The notes: a model not told the origin generated them from the sequence alone. Positions 17,336-26,179 are shown, numbered from the stretch's first letter. The stretch is DNA of 64,000 nucleotides from Flavitalea plasmicola (GCF_030546645.1 NZ_JAUOTO010000012.1:62001-126000); one strand, 5' to 3'. Numbers and translations are program-made.

Positions 17336-18467
17336 TTCCGTTTCATATGACATTGCCATTGCGGGCGGGGGACTGGCCGGGCTGGCGCTTTCCATACAGA
17401 TGGCCAGGGCAGGATATGCTGTAGTGCTATTCGAAAAAGACCGCTATCCTTTTCATAAGGTCTGCGGAGAATATATAAGCCTTGAAAGCTGGAATTTCCT
17501 GGAAGAGCTGGGCCTTCCACTGAGCGATTGGGGGCTGCCGGTGATAAAAAGGGTCCTGGTCTCGGCGCCGAACGGCGAGTCCATCGAACATGAATTGCCA
17601 CTGGGCGGATTTGGCATCAGCCGGTATAAGATCGATGCTGCGCTGGCAGCCATTGCCCGTGACTGCGGCGTGGTCGTGATGGAAGAAACCAGGGTCACAG
17701 ACATTGTTTTTCAACGGTCTGCTTTCCGTATCCATACAGCCGACGCTATCTACCAGGCCAGGGTCGCCTGTGTTACAGCAGGCAAGCGGAGCAACCTGGA
17801 TATCAAATGGAAACGGCCTTTCACCCGGAAAAGATCCGACAAGCTGAATAATTATATCGGGGTGAAATACCACCTTCAGACCAATCTCCCGGCAGATCTC
17901 ATCGGGCTGCATAACTTCAGGGACGGCTATTGCGGCATTTCCAGGATCGAAGATGGACGCTATTGCCTATGCTATATGACCACCGCGGCCAACCTCCAGG
18001 CGAACGGTAATTCTATTCCTGAGATGGAAAAAAATATCCTTTGGCAAAACCCTTATCTTTCCGACATCTTTTCTTCAGGGGTAAAGCTATTCGAAGCGCC
18101 GTTGACGATCTCGCAGATCAGCTTTGAACGAAGGGCCAGGGTGGAGCATCATATCCTATTCGTAGGGGACTGCGCCGGGATGATCCCTCCGTTGTCCGGC
18201 AACGGCATGAGCATGGCGCTGCATGGCAGCAAGATGGCGTTCCGCAGCATCGACGCCTTTTTAAAAGGCCAGATCGCGCGGCATGAGATGGAACAGGAAT
18301 ACGAAGACCAGTGGAGCCATCAGTTCGGCAGGCGCTTATGGGTGGGGCGCCAGCTCCAGCGCTGGTTCGGAAGTGAAAAACGTACCAATCTTTTAATTCA
18401 TTCCCTGAAACCATTTCCTAAATTGGTGTCATTTTTGATCCGGCAGACCCACGGGCAGCCGTTCTAA
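17328..18467 (+). CDS. FAD-dependent oxidoreductase, geranylgeranyl-reductase/aromatic hydroxylase type
   Basis: A 379-residue flavoprotein. The N-terminal dinucleotide motif is AIAGGGLAGLALS, with the acidic end of strand 2 at VLFEK. The second FAD motif is LFVGDCAGMIPPLSGNG (about residues 280-296). The CGEYIS segment is typical of the geranylgeranyl-reductase-like subgroup. The start is TTG at 17328, inside the end of the methyltransferase gene. In the polyketide context it may hydroxylate the ring, as SrsC does, or reduce an attached isoprenoid chain. Both roles fit the fold, so the choice stays open. Confidence 0.87.
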   Translation: MNSSVSYDIAIAGGGLAGLALSIQMARAGYAVVLFEKDRYPFHKVCGEYISLESWNFLEELGLPLSDWGLPVIKRVLVSAPNGESIEHELPLGGFGISRYKIDAALAAIARDCGVVVMEETRVTDIVFQRSAFRIHTADAIYQARVACVTAGKRSNLDIKWKRPFTRKRSDKLNNYIGVKYHLQTNLPADLIGLHNFRDGYCGISRIEDGRYCLCYMTTAANLQANGNSIPEMEKNILWQNPYLSDIFSSGVKLFEAPLTISQISFERRARVEHHILFVGDCAGMIPPLSGNGMSMALHGSKMAFRSIDAFLKGQIARHEMEQEYEDQWSHQFGRRLWVGRQLQRWFGSEKRTNLLIHSLKPFPKLVSFLIRQTHGQPF

Positions 18468-18493
18468 GGGGTTTGGACAAAATCAATAATAAA

Positions 18494-19936
18494 ATGAGAT
18501 CCGTAGTTTATGGACTTTTATGGGGGCTGATCTTTCCGGTCGTCTGCCTTGCGCAAAACTATCATGCCATCGAAGGATCTCCCTTTGCCGGCAGCCTCGG
18601 CGTAGCCAACAATCCCGCTTCCATCCTCAGCACCCCCTATCCCTGGGATATAACATTGTTTTCCACCCAGGTGAAAAATTCCACCAACGCCGTCGTCCTC
18701 CATAACTGGTCAATGCTGAAAGCAGGAGATACCATCGGCTATCAATGGAAACCAGGCAACTTTAAACGCTTTATCGCTTTTGACTTCAATATCCATCTAT
18801 TAAATGCCCGTATAGCGCTTGATAAAAAACAAGCCATTGCTTTCGGAGCCAACCTCAGGGGATATGGGGCCGTCCGGACAGGACCCGCCAATTACCACGA
18901 TTCCCTCCGGAATATGAACCAGTTCTTCAACATCAACGAAGGCACCGTCTACAACGGGAGCATGACCACCAGCAGCTGGCTGGAGTTTTTTGCCACGTAC
19001 AGCCGGACCCTCATAGACGATGAAGCCAGGCGGCTCAATGCGGGCATAACCCTCAAGGCTATGCGAGGAGTCTCCGGCGCCTTCGCCCAGCTCAATGGCG
19101 CCACCGTTGGCCGAGGAGTCTCCGGCGCCCAAACGATCTATTTTATGAAAGCCGGCAGCGCCCGGTATGGCTATTCCAGCAACTACGACAGATGGAAGAA
19201 CGATCACAGCACCTCGCAGAACCTGAAAGACCTCTTCGGCAACAGCCGGCCCGGGGCAGCCGTCGACCTCGGAGTGGAGTACTGGATCAAGCGGCAGGCC
19301 GTGATCAACAATGCTGAAAAGACGGAAGCCTGGCATGAATATGAATGGAAGATCGGCGTAGCCTTGCTGGATGTCGGCCAGAATGTTTATAGATACGGCT
19401 CCCAAAGCCGGGCGGCCAGCAGGCCCCGAACCGATGTCTCCGATTCGGCCCTCAATGCAAAATTCGACACGACCAACACTCTTGCCGAATTCAATGACAG
19501 CCTGGCCACCATCGTGAATAACATTACCCAGTTGGGAGGCCTTTTTAAGATCTGGAACCCCACCAGGCTCGTCATCAATGTGGACAGACCCATACAAAAT
19601 AACTTCTCCATCAATGCCAATCTCTCTTTGAACATGCCCTGGAAGAGCGACGCAAAAAGACTGGTGGTCAAAGATCTCAGCCTGCTCACCCTCACTCCCC
19701 GATGGGAGACAAAAAGGCTGGGCCTCTACCTGCCCATCAATATCACCACGGACGGTAAGTTCTGGATCGGTGGCGCCGCCAAGGCTGGCCCTTTATTACT
19801 GGGCTTCCACAATCTCGCCACCATCGTCTCGAAGAACAGGATGGCCAACGGAGGCCTCTATCTTGCACTGGTGATCAGGCCCGGCAGCGGCTTCAGCGAC
19901 AAAGAAGATAAAAAGAACAGCTGCCCGCCCTATTAA
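18494..19936 (+). CDS. Outer-membrane beta-barrel-like protein (DUF5723-type)
   Basis: A 480-residue exported protein with a signal peptide ending near CLAQ. The ATG at 18494 is chosen over an upstream TTG at 18473. The mature part opens with a GSPFAGSLGVANNPAS-like segment and alternates short amphipathic strands with Asn/Gly turns, resembling conserved Bacteroidota outer-membrane proteins of the DUF5723 or PorP/FadL-like kind. A short internal repeat, RGVSGA, occurs twice about 18 residues apart. It follows the FAD enzyme by 26 bp and may be co-transcribed, possibly to handle the cluster's lipid product. The function is unknown. Confidence 0.7.
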   Translation: MRSVVYGLLWGLIFPVVCLAQNYHAIEGSPFAGSLGVANNPASILSTPYPWDITLFSTQVKNSTNAVVLHNWSMLKAGDTIGYQWKPGNFKRFIAFDFNIHLLNARIALDKKQAIAFGANLRGYGAVRTGPANYHDSLRNMNQFFNINEGTVYNGSMTTSSWLEFFATYSRTLIDDEARRLNAGITLKAMRGVSGAFAQLNGATVGRGVSGAQTIYFMKAGSARYGYSSNYDRWKNDHSTSQNLKDLFGNSRPGAAVDLGVEYWIKRQAVINNAEKTEAWHEYEWKIGVALLDVGQNVYRYGSQSRAASRPRTDVSDSALNAKFDTTNTLAEFNDSLATIVNNITQLGGLFKIWNPTRLVINVDRPIQNNFSINANLSLNMPWKSDAKRLVVKDLSLLTLTPRWETKRLGLYLPINITTDGKFWIGGAAKAGPLLLGFHNLATIVSKNRMANGGLYLALVIRPGSGFSDKEDKKNSCPPY

Positions 19937-20003
19937 TTTAATCATCCCGGCGGGTTGAACGTTTGCGGTTTTTTTCTTTTCTTGTGGGACTAAACCCCTT
20001 TTC

Positions 20004-20417
20004 ATGAAGCCCCTGGCATTTACCCTTTTCATCCTTGCAGCAGCCGTCACGGCCCATGCTCAATCCGACACCACTCATCGCCAGTACGTTACTACCGTGC
20101 AACCCTTTACAAAAGTGGAGATCGAATCCGAATTCCCCGGCGGACCGAAGGCCTGGCTGGAATTTCTCAACAGTCACTTCGTCTATCCAAAAAAAGCCTA
20201 CAAACGGGAAATACAGGGCACCGTCGTGCTGCAATTCATTGTCGAAAGGGACGGCAGCCTGTCTTCGATCGTCGCCCTCACCGGCGACCCACTTCTCCAG
20301 GAAGAAGCCCTGAGGGTCATCAAAGAATCCCCAAAATGGATTCCCGCCGTGCAGGATGGGAGGAAGGTACGGTCCTGGAAAAAACAACCCATCGTCTTCC
20401 GGCTGGAACGAAAATAA
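20004..20417 (+). CDS. Secreted TonB C-terminal domain protein
   Basis: A 137-residue protein with a signal peptide (ending AAAVTAHAQ) and a TonB C-terminal domain. The domain includes FVYPKKAYKREIQGTVVLQF, then VERDGSL and the closing KWIPAVQDGRKV, the standard Bacteroidota pattern. It lacks the membrane anchor and Pro-rich spacer of a true TonB, so it probably works in the periplasm as a partner or decoy for TonB-dependent receptors or envelope proteins. It is monocistronic as far as can be seen. Confidence 0.85.
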   Translation: MKPLAFTLFILAAAVTAHAQSDTTHRQYVTTVQPFTKVEIESEFPGGPKAWLEFLNSHFVYPKKAYKREIQGTVVLQFIVERDGSLSSIVALTGDPLLQEEALRVIKESPKWIPAVQDGRKVRSWKKQPIVFRLERK

Positions 20418-20483
20418 AGCTTTACCGCGCATGCTTTAACAGCAGCTATGGAACGATGCCCCCCATTCTCTCCAAAAAATAAA

Positions 20484-20503
20484 CTTTCAATAACTTTTGA
20501 AAG
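20484..20503. promoter_or_regulatory. Palindromic operator upstream of the GbsR/MarR gene
   Basis: CTTTCAATAACTTTTGAAAG is an inverted repeat; the arms reach 8 bp when A20483 and T20504 are included. It overlaps the TTTG (20496-20499) of a promoter whose -7 box is TATCTTTA (20519-20526, 19-bp spacing). A near-identical 20-mer precedes the next transcription unit at 21200. Confidence 0.75.
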
Positions 20504-20586
20504 TTCAGAAACCTTGCTTATCTTTATATCGTCAAGGGGATGTGCGAAGGAACTACATCCGGACGGTTTAACTTAAAAGAAGACGG

Positions 20587-21105
20587 ATGCAACTGGCAGA
20601 AGCGAAAGCGAAATTCATTGCCGACTGGGGACGATTTGGCACCAATTGGGGGATCAACCGGACCATGGCCCAGATCCATGCTCTGCTGCTGATAAGCCCC
20701 GACCCCCTCAGCGCAGACGAAGTGATGGAAGAATTGAGCATCAGCCGGGGCAATGTAAATATGAACGTCCGCGAGCTCATCGACTGGGGACTCGTTCAGA
20801 AGGTTATCGTGCCCGGAGAACGAAAAGAATTTTTCACCGCGGAAAAGGACATCTGGAAAGTAGCCCGGCAGATCGTAAAAGAACGGAAGAAGCGCGAGCT
20901 GGACCTGATGATCCCCGTACTGAAGGAGCTGAGCGATGTGGAAGGAGACAAGCGGGACAAGGCAGTAAAGACCTTCACGGATACCATCAACAATATCCGC
21001 AAGTTCAGCGACCAGGCCGACAGGACGCTGGACACCATGATCCGGGCCGATGAGCACTGGTTCCTCGGCAGCCTGATGAAGCTGTTCGGCGGAAAGAGAG
21101 ATTGA
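20587..21105 (+). CDS. GbsR/MarR family transcriptional regulator
   Basis: A 172-residue regulator with a winged helix-turn-helix. The segment LSADEVMEELSISRGNVNMNVRELIDWGLV (positions about 38-68, with SISRGNVN as recognition helix) is typical of the GbsR branch of MarR proteins. Charged helices after it (about 85-150) would make the dimer. Palindromic 20-bp sites overlap the -33 box of its own promoter and that of the following gene set, so it probably represses both. The ligand is unknown. GbsR homologues in Bacillus respond to choline; no choline genes are visible here. Confidence 0.9.
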   Translation: MQLAEAKAKFIADWGRFGTNWGINRTMAQIHALLLISPDPLSADEVMEELSISRGNVNMNVRELIDWGLVQKVIVPGERKEFFTAEKDIWKVARQIVKERKKRELDLMIPVLKELSDVEGDKRDKAVKTFTDTINNIRKFSDQADRTLDTMIRADEHWFLGSLMKLFGGKRD

Positions 21106-21199
21106 TAAGGCCGCAGCCCGGACAGAATGACTGTCGACAGGAAGCATTTGACCGTGAAATAACACTTCAGCCGCGATGCGGCTTTTCTTAAGGCTTATT

Positions 21200-21219
21200 C
21201 TTTCAATAAATATTGAAAG
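21200..21219. promoter_or_regulatory. Second palindromic operator, upstream of the GbsR-linked gene set
   Basis: CTTTCAATAAATATTGAAAG is a perfect inverted repeat with 9-bp arms and a 2-bp centre. It shares the outer CTTTCAATAA and TTGAAAG with the site at 20484. It overlaps a -33-like TTG and precedes TCAATTTG (21234-21241) by the same distance as at the first site. Confidence 0.75.
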
Positions 21220-21264
21220 TTCAATAACATAAATCAATTTGTATCACCCCAAAACTGTTTTTTT

Positions 21265-21636
21265 ATGTCTTACATCCTTATCAGCTACAGCATTTACTTA
21301 CTGCTCACGCTCACACTCACCATCTGGGTAGCCCGTACTTTATTCCGTAACGGGAAGGTCTTCCTGATCGATATTTTCCATGGCAACCAGGAGCTGGCCA
21401 ACGCCGTGAACAACCTGCTCCTGGTAGGCTTCTACCTCGTGAACATCGGCTATGCCGTCTATACGCTGACCATCACAGATAGAATTGCCGACGCCAGGGC
21501 GCTGGTGGAAGAGCTCAGCGTAAAGGTGGGGGCCATCATCCTGATCCTGGGCGGCATGCATTTCTTCAACATGCTGGTGTTCTTCAAGCTGCGCAAAAAA
21601 GCCCTGGTGGAAAAGAGATTGTACCCCGGCAAATGA
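21265..21636 (+). CDS. Small integral membrane protein, GbsR-linked
   Basis: A 123-residue protein with three predicted membrane helices (about residues 3-22, 44-66 and 88-108) and a short basic C-terminus. It matches no enzyme family that I recognise. It is the first gene behind the second palindrome and is followed by a TIGR01777 epimerase with 40 bp between, so it likely belongs to the regulator's target operon. The function is unknown. Confidence 0.75.
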   Translation: MSYILISYSIYLLLTLTLTIWVARTLFRNGKVFLIDIFHGNQELANAVNNLLLVGFYLVNIGYAVYTLTITDRIADARALVEELSVKVGAIILILGGMHFFNMLVFFKLRKKALVEKRLYPGK

Positions 21637-21676
21637 AGGTCGACTGCGCCCCTCTCATCCTTTAACAACATGCATT

Positions 21677-22690
21677 ATGAAAAATAAAAAGATAGTCATA
21701 GCAGGCGGCACCGGCTTCATCGGTCAGGCCCTGGCTGCCTTTTTCGGCAAAGACAATGAAGTGGTGATCCTGGGGCGCAGGACAGCGTCCGAAAAAAATG
21801 GTGCGCATCCCACATCCGCTGCCAACAATGCCTACACCAACAGGCTCCTGACTAAGTCCGACGGCTATAACATAAGGTACTTTCCCTGGGATGGCCTGCG
21901 GATCGAAAAGCATTGGGCAGCGGCCATCGATGGCTGCGACTTAGTGATCAACCTGGCAGGTAAAAGCGTCAACTGCCGGTATACCGCCAAAAATAAACAG
22001 GAGATCTTCGACAGCCGCGTCGACAGCACCCGCGCGATCGGCCTGGCAATACGGGATGCCGTCGTCCCTCCCAAGGTCTGGATCAATGCTGCCTCCGCCA
22101 CCATTTACCGGCATGCAGAAGATCGCCCCCAGGACGAATACACCGGCGAGACCGGGGAAGGCTTCTCCGTAGCCGTATGCAAAAAATGGGAGCAGGTCTT
22201 CGATGAACAACGGGCCCCCTTCACCCGCAAGATAGCGTTGCGCATGGCCATCACCCTGGGTCCTGGCGGCGTCATCGTCCCCTATCTCCATCTGCTGAAA
22301 TTCGGGTTGGGGGGCAAGCAAGGCAGTGGCAGGCAGATGTACAGCTGGGTGCATATCGAAGATCTTTGCCGTGTCGTGCGATGGCTGTATCAACGCCCCA
22401 AAATGGAAGGCACCTACAACGTTTGCTCCCCAAAACCCGTCAGCAACTGGCAATTCATGCAAAGCCTTCGCAAAGCCACAGGCCACCGCCTCGGACTGCC
22501 CGCTTTCACCTGGATGTTGAAGATCGGGGCGCTGCTCATCGGTACCGAGACCGAACTGGTCCTGAAAAGCCGTTGGGTGCTGCCTGCTAAATTGCAGGAT
22601 GCAGGCTTCATATTTCGTTATCCCGACGTCGGGGAAGCGATGAATGCAGTTATTGAAAAGATCCCCCGTAAGAAATATCATTTTTTCTGA
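21677..22690 (+). CDS. TIGR01777-family NAD(P)-binding epimerase
   Basis: A 337-residue short-chain-dehydrogenase-like protein. The nucleotide motif is GGTGFIGQAL (about residues 9-18), followed by VILGRR. The segment NLAGKSVNCRYTAKNKQEI and the WINAASATIY stretch are diagnostic of the TIGR01777/YfcH group, and the C-terminus carries the DUF1731-like end. An extra loop of about 30 residues follows strand 2. The substrate of the family is not established. It is second in the gene set behind the GbsR operator. Confidence 0.88.
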   Translation: MKNKKIVIAGGTGFIGQALAAFFGKDNEVVILGRRTASEKNGAHPTSAANNAYTNRLLTKSDGYNIRYFPWDGLRIEKHWAAAIDGCDLVINLAGKSVNCRYTAKNKQEIFDSRVDSTRAIGLAIRDAVVPPKVWINAASATIYRHAEDRPQDEYTGETGEGFSVAVCKKWEQVFDEQRAPFTRKIALRMAITLGPGGVIVPYLHLLKFGLGGKQGSGRQMYSWVHIEDLCRVVRWLYQRPKMEGTYNVCSPKPVSNWQFMQSLRKATGHRLGLPAFTWMLKIGALLIGTETELVLKSRWVLPAKLQDAGFIFRYPDVGEAMNAVIEKIPRKKYHFF

Positions 22691-22709
22691 AGTCTTTTAA
22701 TCGCCGATT

Positions 22710-23672
22710 ATGAACCCCCAACTAAAACCCTGGCTAATCGTATTATCGATCCCCGTCGCCTACGCACTGATCCTGCGCCTGGTCTTCGACCTCGACATCT
22801 TCCGAAGTTTTGCAACAGTAATGTCTATCAGCTTCTTCATCGGCGTACCCTTCGGTGTCGGCTATCTCACCATCCTGCTCTCTGAAAAAGAAAAGACAAA
22901 AAAGATCCTGTTCCGGGTCTTCGCCCCCTGGATTCCGATTCTCGTATTCCTTATGATCACCCTGCTGTTCGCCATCGAAGGCTGGGCCTGCTGGTTAATG
23001 ATCCTGCCCATCTTCCTGATCTTTGCCTCTCTGGGAGGCCTGACAGCAGGGTATTTCCGACACCGGCGGGATCATCCTACTGACAAGCTCCAGGTCAGCC
23101 TGGTACTTTGCCTGCCATTCCTGCTGTCCTCCATCGAACACTTTATTCCTGCCCTTCCCACCCGCTATGAAGCATACACCTTCATCGATATCCATGCCGG
23201 CGCGGATACCATCTGGAACAATGTAGTGCGCGTCCGGTCCATCAGCCAGCAGCAGGACCATGGCACACTTACCAGCTGGCTGAGGTTTCCACGGCCCATC
23301 CGCGCCGAATTGGACTATGCCGGCGTAGGGGGAAGCCGCGAGGCCATATTCAGCAAAGGATTGGTCTTCGAAGAGATCGTCAAAGAATATATACCACGGG
23401 AAAAAATGCATTTCAGCATAAAAGCCGATCCTTATAAGATCCCATCCACGACCATGGATAAGCATGTGGTCATCGGTGGAGACTACTTCGACGTGCTGGA
23501 TGGGACCTACCAACTGCAAAAGCTGGGTGACAGCTACTATCGACTACACCTGTACAGCCACTTCACCCTGAAGACAACCTTTAATTTTTACGCCAGCTGG
23601 TGGGCCGGCCTCATCATGAAAGACATCCAATCCAATATTTTACAGGTCATCCAAACAAGATGCCAGGGATAA
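22710..23672 (+). CDS. Membrane protein with C-terminal SRPBCC-like domain
   Basis: A 320-residue protein. Four to five hydrophobic helices fill roughly residues 8-145. The soluble C-terminal half (about 150-320) has the pattern of a START/SRPBCC polyketide-cyclase-like fold: an early IWNNVVRV segment, central strands and a final long helix. The fold assignment is tentative. It starts 19 bp after the epimerase gene and is followed immediately by the CoA-binding protein gene. The role is unknown; a lipid-handling membrane protein is one possibility. Confidence 0.65.
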   Translation: MNPQLKPWLIVLSIPVAYALILRLVFDLDIFRSFATVMSISFFIGVPFGVGYLTILLSEKEKTKKILFRVFAPWIPILVFLMITLLFAIEGWACWLMILPIFLIFASLGGLTAGYFRHRRDHPTDKLQVSLVLCLPFLLSSIEHFIPALPTRYEAYTFIDIHAGADTIWNNVVRVRSISQQQDHGTLTSWLRFPRPIRAELDYAGVGGSREAIFSKGLVFEEIVKEYIPREKMHFSIKADPYKIPSTTMDKHVVIGGDYFDVLDGTYQLQKLGDSYYRLHLYSHFTLKTTFNFYASWWAGLIMKDIQSNILQVIQTRCQG

Positions 23673-23699
23673 ATGTTATATTTAGACATGCCTGCTCAA

Positions 23700-24059
23700 A
23701 TGAAAAAGACACTCGTGCTCGGGGCCTCCGATAACCCCCAGCGCTACAGCTACCTCGCCGTCAACCGGCTCCGCAGCAAAGGCCATCCCGTAGTCGCCAT
23801 CGCCAAACGAAAAGGCAAAGTTGCCGACGTAGACCTCGGCACCGAACAAATAGCCATCCCGGATGTAGACACCGTCACGCTATACCTGAACGCAAAGACG
23901 CAGCAGCAGTACTACGATTACATCCTCTCCTTACATCCCAAACGGATCATCTTTAACCCCGGCGCCGAAAACCCCGAGCTGGAAAAGCTGGCCAGAACCA
24001 ACGGTATCGAACCCATGCAAGCCTGTACCCTCGTCATGCTCAGCACCGGTCAATACTAA
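23700..24059 (+). CDS. CoA-binding domain protein
   Basis: A 119-residue single-domain protein starting MKKTLVLGASDNPQRYSYLA, the nucleotide-binding opening of the YccU/CoA-binding family. IIFNPGAENPELEKLA and QACTLVML are the expected later motifs. The ATG at 23700 is preferred because the family begins there; in-frame ATGs at 23673 and 23688 are possible. It is the last gene of the GbsR-linked set. The family binds CoA through a Rossmann-like fold, but its physiological role is not known. Confidence 0.82.
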   Translation: MKKTLVLGASDNPQRYSYLAVNRLRSKGHPVVAIAKRKGKVADVDLGTEQIAIPDVDTVTLYLNAKTQQQYYDYILSLHPKRIIFNPGAENPELEKLARTNGIEPMQACTLVMLSTGQY

Positions 24060-24145
24060 GGCCCCCTGCACCTATACCACCCTATCCACGCGCATATACA
24101 GCCCCATCGCCCTACAACTTAACACTACAATAACCTGCCTGCGAT

Positions 24146-24176
24146 TTTGATAATCGCCGGTTTTTCGTTAAATTCG
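24146..24176 (+). promoter_or_regulatory. Promoter of the YkuK-like gene
   Basis: TTTG (24146-24149), 19 bp, then TAAATTCG (24169-24176), one base from TAnnTTTG. A GCGAT/ATCGC dyad (24141-24157) followed by TTTTT overlaps it and may act as a weak terminator for the preceding genes. Confidence 0.5.
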
Positions 24177-24192
24177 GAAAATCCTTTTTAAT

Positions 24193-24666
24193 ATGCTATG
24201 GCGAAAGTTTAATGGCGACCCGATCGAACTGCCCATCATCGAAGCTGTTGAAAACGCGATCAGACGTGAGACCGAAAAGGGCTATCGTCTGAAAGTCTGC
24301 ATTGGCACTGACTCCCAGGTTAAAGGCCTTGAAACGGAATTTGCTACGGTAATCGTTTTCCTGCGTGAAGGACATGGAGGTTTCATGTTCATTCACAATG
24401 AGAAGACCAGGCACCAGTACACGATCAAAGAACGTATGCTGGTGGAAGTTGCCAAAAGCATCGAGATCGCGTATGAACTATGCAATCTCTTTTCAAAGTA
24501 TGATGTAGACATGGAAGTACATGCCGACATCAATACTAACCCTCATTTCAAGAGCAATGATGCACTGAAGGAAGCAATGGGCTACATACTCGGTATGGGC
24601 TTTGCCTTCAAAGCAAAACCTGAAGCATTTGCCAGCAGCAGCTGCGCAAATAAGGTAGTGAACTGA
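24193..24666 (+). CDS. YkuK-like ribonuclease H-like protein
   Basis: A 157-residue protein of the DUF458/YkuK group. An RNase H-like core is suggested by KVCIGTDSQV (first Asp), the mid-protein ERMLVEVAKSIEIAYEL helix and the later EVHADIN (second acidic strand). The substrate is unknown; relatives are small cytosolic proteins. It stands alone between the CoA-binding protein and a convergent engB gene. Confidence 0.85.
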   Translation: MLWRKFNGDPIELPIIEAVENAIRRETEKGYRLKVCIGTDSQVKGLETEFATVIVFLREGHGGFMFIHNEKTRHQYTIKERMLVEVAKSIEIAYELCNLFSKYDVDMEVHADINTNPHFKSNDALKEAMGYILGMGFAFKAKPEAFASSSCANKVVN

Positions 24667-24778
24667 CGCGTCGTCTCTTCGACTGATTTTCTTCTCTGGC
24701 AGTCGTGATCCCATCACGGCTCAAGGAATTGTCTCCCATAAAATAAAGTAAAAACTGCTCAAAGTCATATCCGCGTAA

Positions 24779-25387
24779 TCAACCTTCGGTATTGAACTCT
24801 CCATTCATTTCTTCGATCAGGGCAAGGATCTTGTCCCGCCCCATCTTCTTGATAGCGCTGGTGACGAAATGCTGGGGAAGGAACTGCCAGGTAGCACGCA
24901 TTTTTTCCAGGAAGTCTTTGACATTCTTGCTGACGACGCGTTGGGTTTCTTTATCGGACTTGGTGAACACCAGGCAGAAAGGGATATTCCATTTCCGAAG
25001 TCGTTCCAGGAATTCAAGGTCTATCTTCTGCGGGCTATGGCGGGCGTCGATCAATACGAACACCGTCTCCAGGTTCTCCCGCTTACGCAGATAGTTTTCG
25101 ATCATCTGCTCCCACCTTCTCCGATCCGACTGCGAAACCTTTGCAAAGCCATAGCCGGGGAGATCCACGATATACCATTCGTCATTGATATTGAAATGAT
25201 TGATCAGCTGCGTCTTGCCGGGAGTACCGGAGGTCTTGGCCAGCTTTTCATTCCCGGTAAGCATGTTGATCAGGGACGACTTCCCCACATTGCTTCTTCC
25301 GATAAAAGCATATTCGGGCCGGTCGGGCGCCGGGCTCTTGGTATGATCCGGGCTGCTGATGACATAAGCGGATGAGCGGATGATCAT
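24779..25387 (-). CDS. engB: Ribosome biogenesis GTPase EngB/YsxC
   Basis: A 202-residue GTPase needed for late 50S subunit assembly. G1 is GRSNVGKSS, G3 is DLPGYG, G4 is TKSDK (about residue 140) and G5 is TSAIKK. TSGTPGKT marks the G2 switch region. Length and motif order are standard. It is divergent from ubiE, with 42 bp between the two start codons. Confidence 0.96.
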   Translation of the reverse strand: MIIRSSAYVISSPDHTKSPAPDRPEYAFIGRSNVGKSSLINMLTGNEKLAKTSGTPGKTQLINHFNINDEWYIVDLPGYGFAKVSQSDRRRWEQMIENYLRKRENLETVFVLIDARHSPQKIDLEFLERLRKWNIPFCLVFTKSDKETQRVVSKNVKDFLEKMRATWQFLPQHFVTSAIKKMGRDKILALIEEMNGEFNTEG

Positions 25388-25414
25388 AATGATTCGTTAA
25401 GCCGGCAAGTTACG

Positions 25415-25422
25415 TAACTTTG
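25415..25422 (+). promoter_or_regulatory. -7 box directly before ubiE
   Basis: TAACTTTG matches TAnnTTTG exactly and ends only 7 nt before the ubiE ATG, so the transcript would be leaderless or nearly so. Confidence 0.45.
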
Positions 25423-25429
25423 CCGCCTT

Positions 25430-26179
25430 ATGGCAGAGTATACGCACGATAAGGTCGTCCCCTTCAAGGATTCGGAGCTGGGGAAAAAGCAGCAGATAGC
25501 TACGATGTTCGACAGGATCGCTTTCCGCTATGACTTCCTCAACCGCTTCCTCTCCGGCGGGATCGATATCTACTGGCGGCGACGGGCCATCCGGGAGCTG
25601 CTGGACCTGCGCCCCCGTCATATCCTCGACGTAGCCACAGGGACGGCCGACATGGCCATCTTCATGACCCGGTACCTTTCCCCCGAAAAGATCACGGGCA
25701 TCGATATTTCCACTGGCATGCTGGAAATAGGTCGCCAGAAGATCGCAAAGCTACAGCTGGGCGGAAAGATCGAACTGCAGGAAGGCGACAGCGAGAACAT
25801 CCAGCATCCTGACAATAGCTTTGATGCCATCACCGTGGCCTTTGGCGTCCGGAACTTCGAGAACCTGGAAAAAGGCCTGCATGAAATGCTGCGGGTCCTG
25901 CAGCCCGGCGGACGGCTGGTGATCCTTGAATTCTCCCATCCCAGGACCCCGGTGATCCGGCAGCTGTATAACCTTTACCTCAACATCGTAGCCCCAGGCA
26001 TCGGGAAAATGGTCTCCCGCAGCGGCGAAGCCTATCAATACCTCAACGATTCCGTTAAAGCCTTTCCCGAAGGCAAAGAGCTCCTCCGGATCCTGGGCGC
26101 CAATGGATTCGCCCACACCCGGCTCAAACGGCTTAGCCTGGGCATCTGCTCCATTTACACCGGCGAAAAACCCCGTTAA
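25430..26179 (+). CDS. ubiE: Demethylmenaquinone/ubiquinol C-methyltransferase
   Basis: A 249-residue SAM-dependent enzyme making the last C-methylation of menaquinone, the quinone expected in Bacteroidota. Signatures are FDRIAFRYDFLNRFLSGG, SAM motif I LDVATGTADMA, FDAITVAFGVRNFEN and the proline-rich end of the motif GGRLVILEFSHP. It is an ordinary length for the family. It could equally be named menG. Confidence 0.95.
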   Translation: MAEYTHDKVVPFKDSELGKKQQIATMFDRIAFRYDFLNRFLSGGIDIYWRRRAIRELLDLRPRHILDVATGTADMAIFMTRYLSPEKITGIDISTGMLEIGRQKIAKLQLGGKIELQEGDSENIQHPDNSFDAITVAFGVRNFENLEKGLHEMLRVLQPGGRLVILEFSHPRTPVIRQLYNLYLNIVAPGIGKMVSRSGEAYQYLNDSVKAFPEGKELLRILGANGFAHTRLKRLSLGICSIYTGEKPR

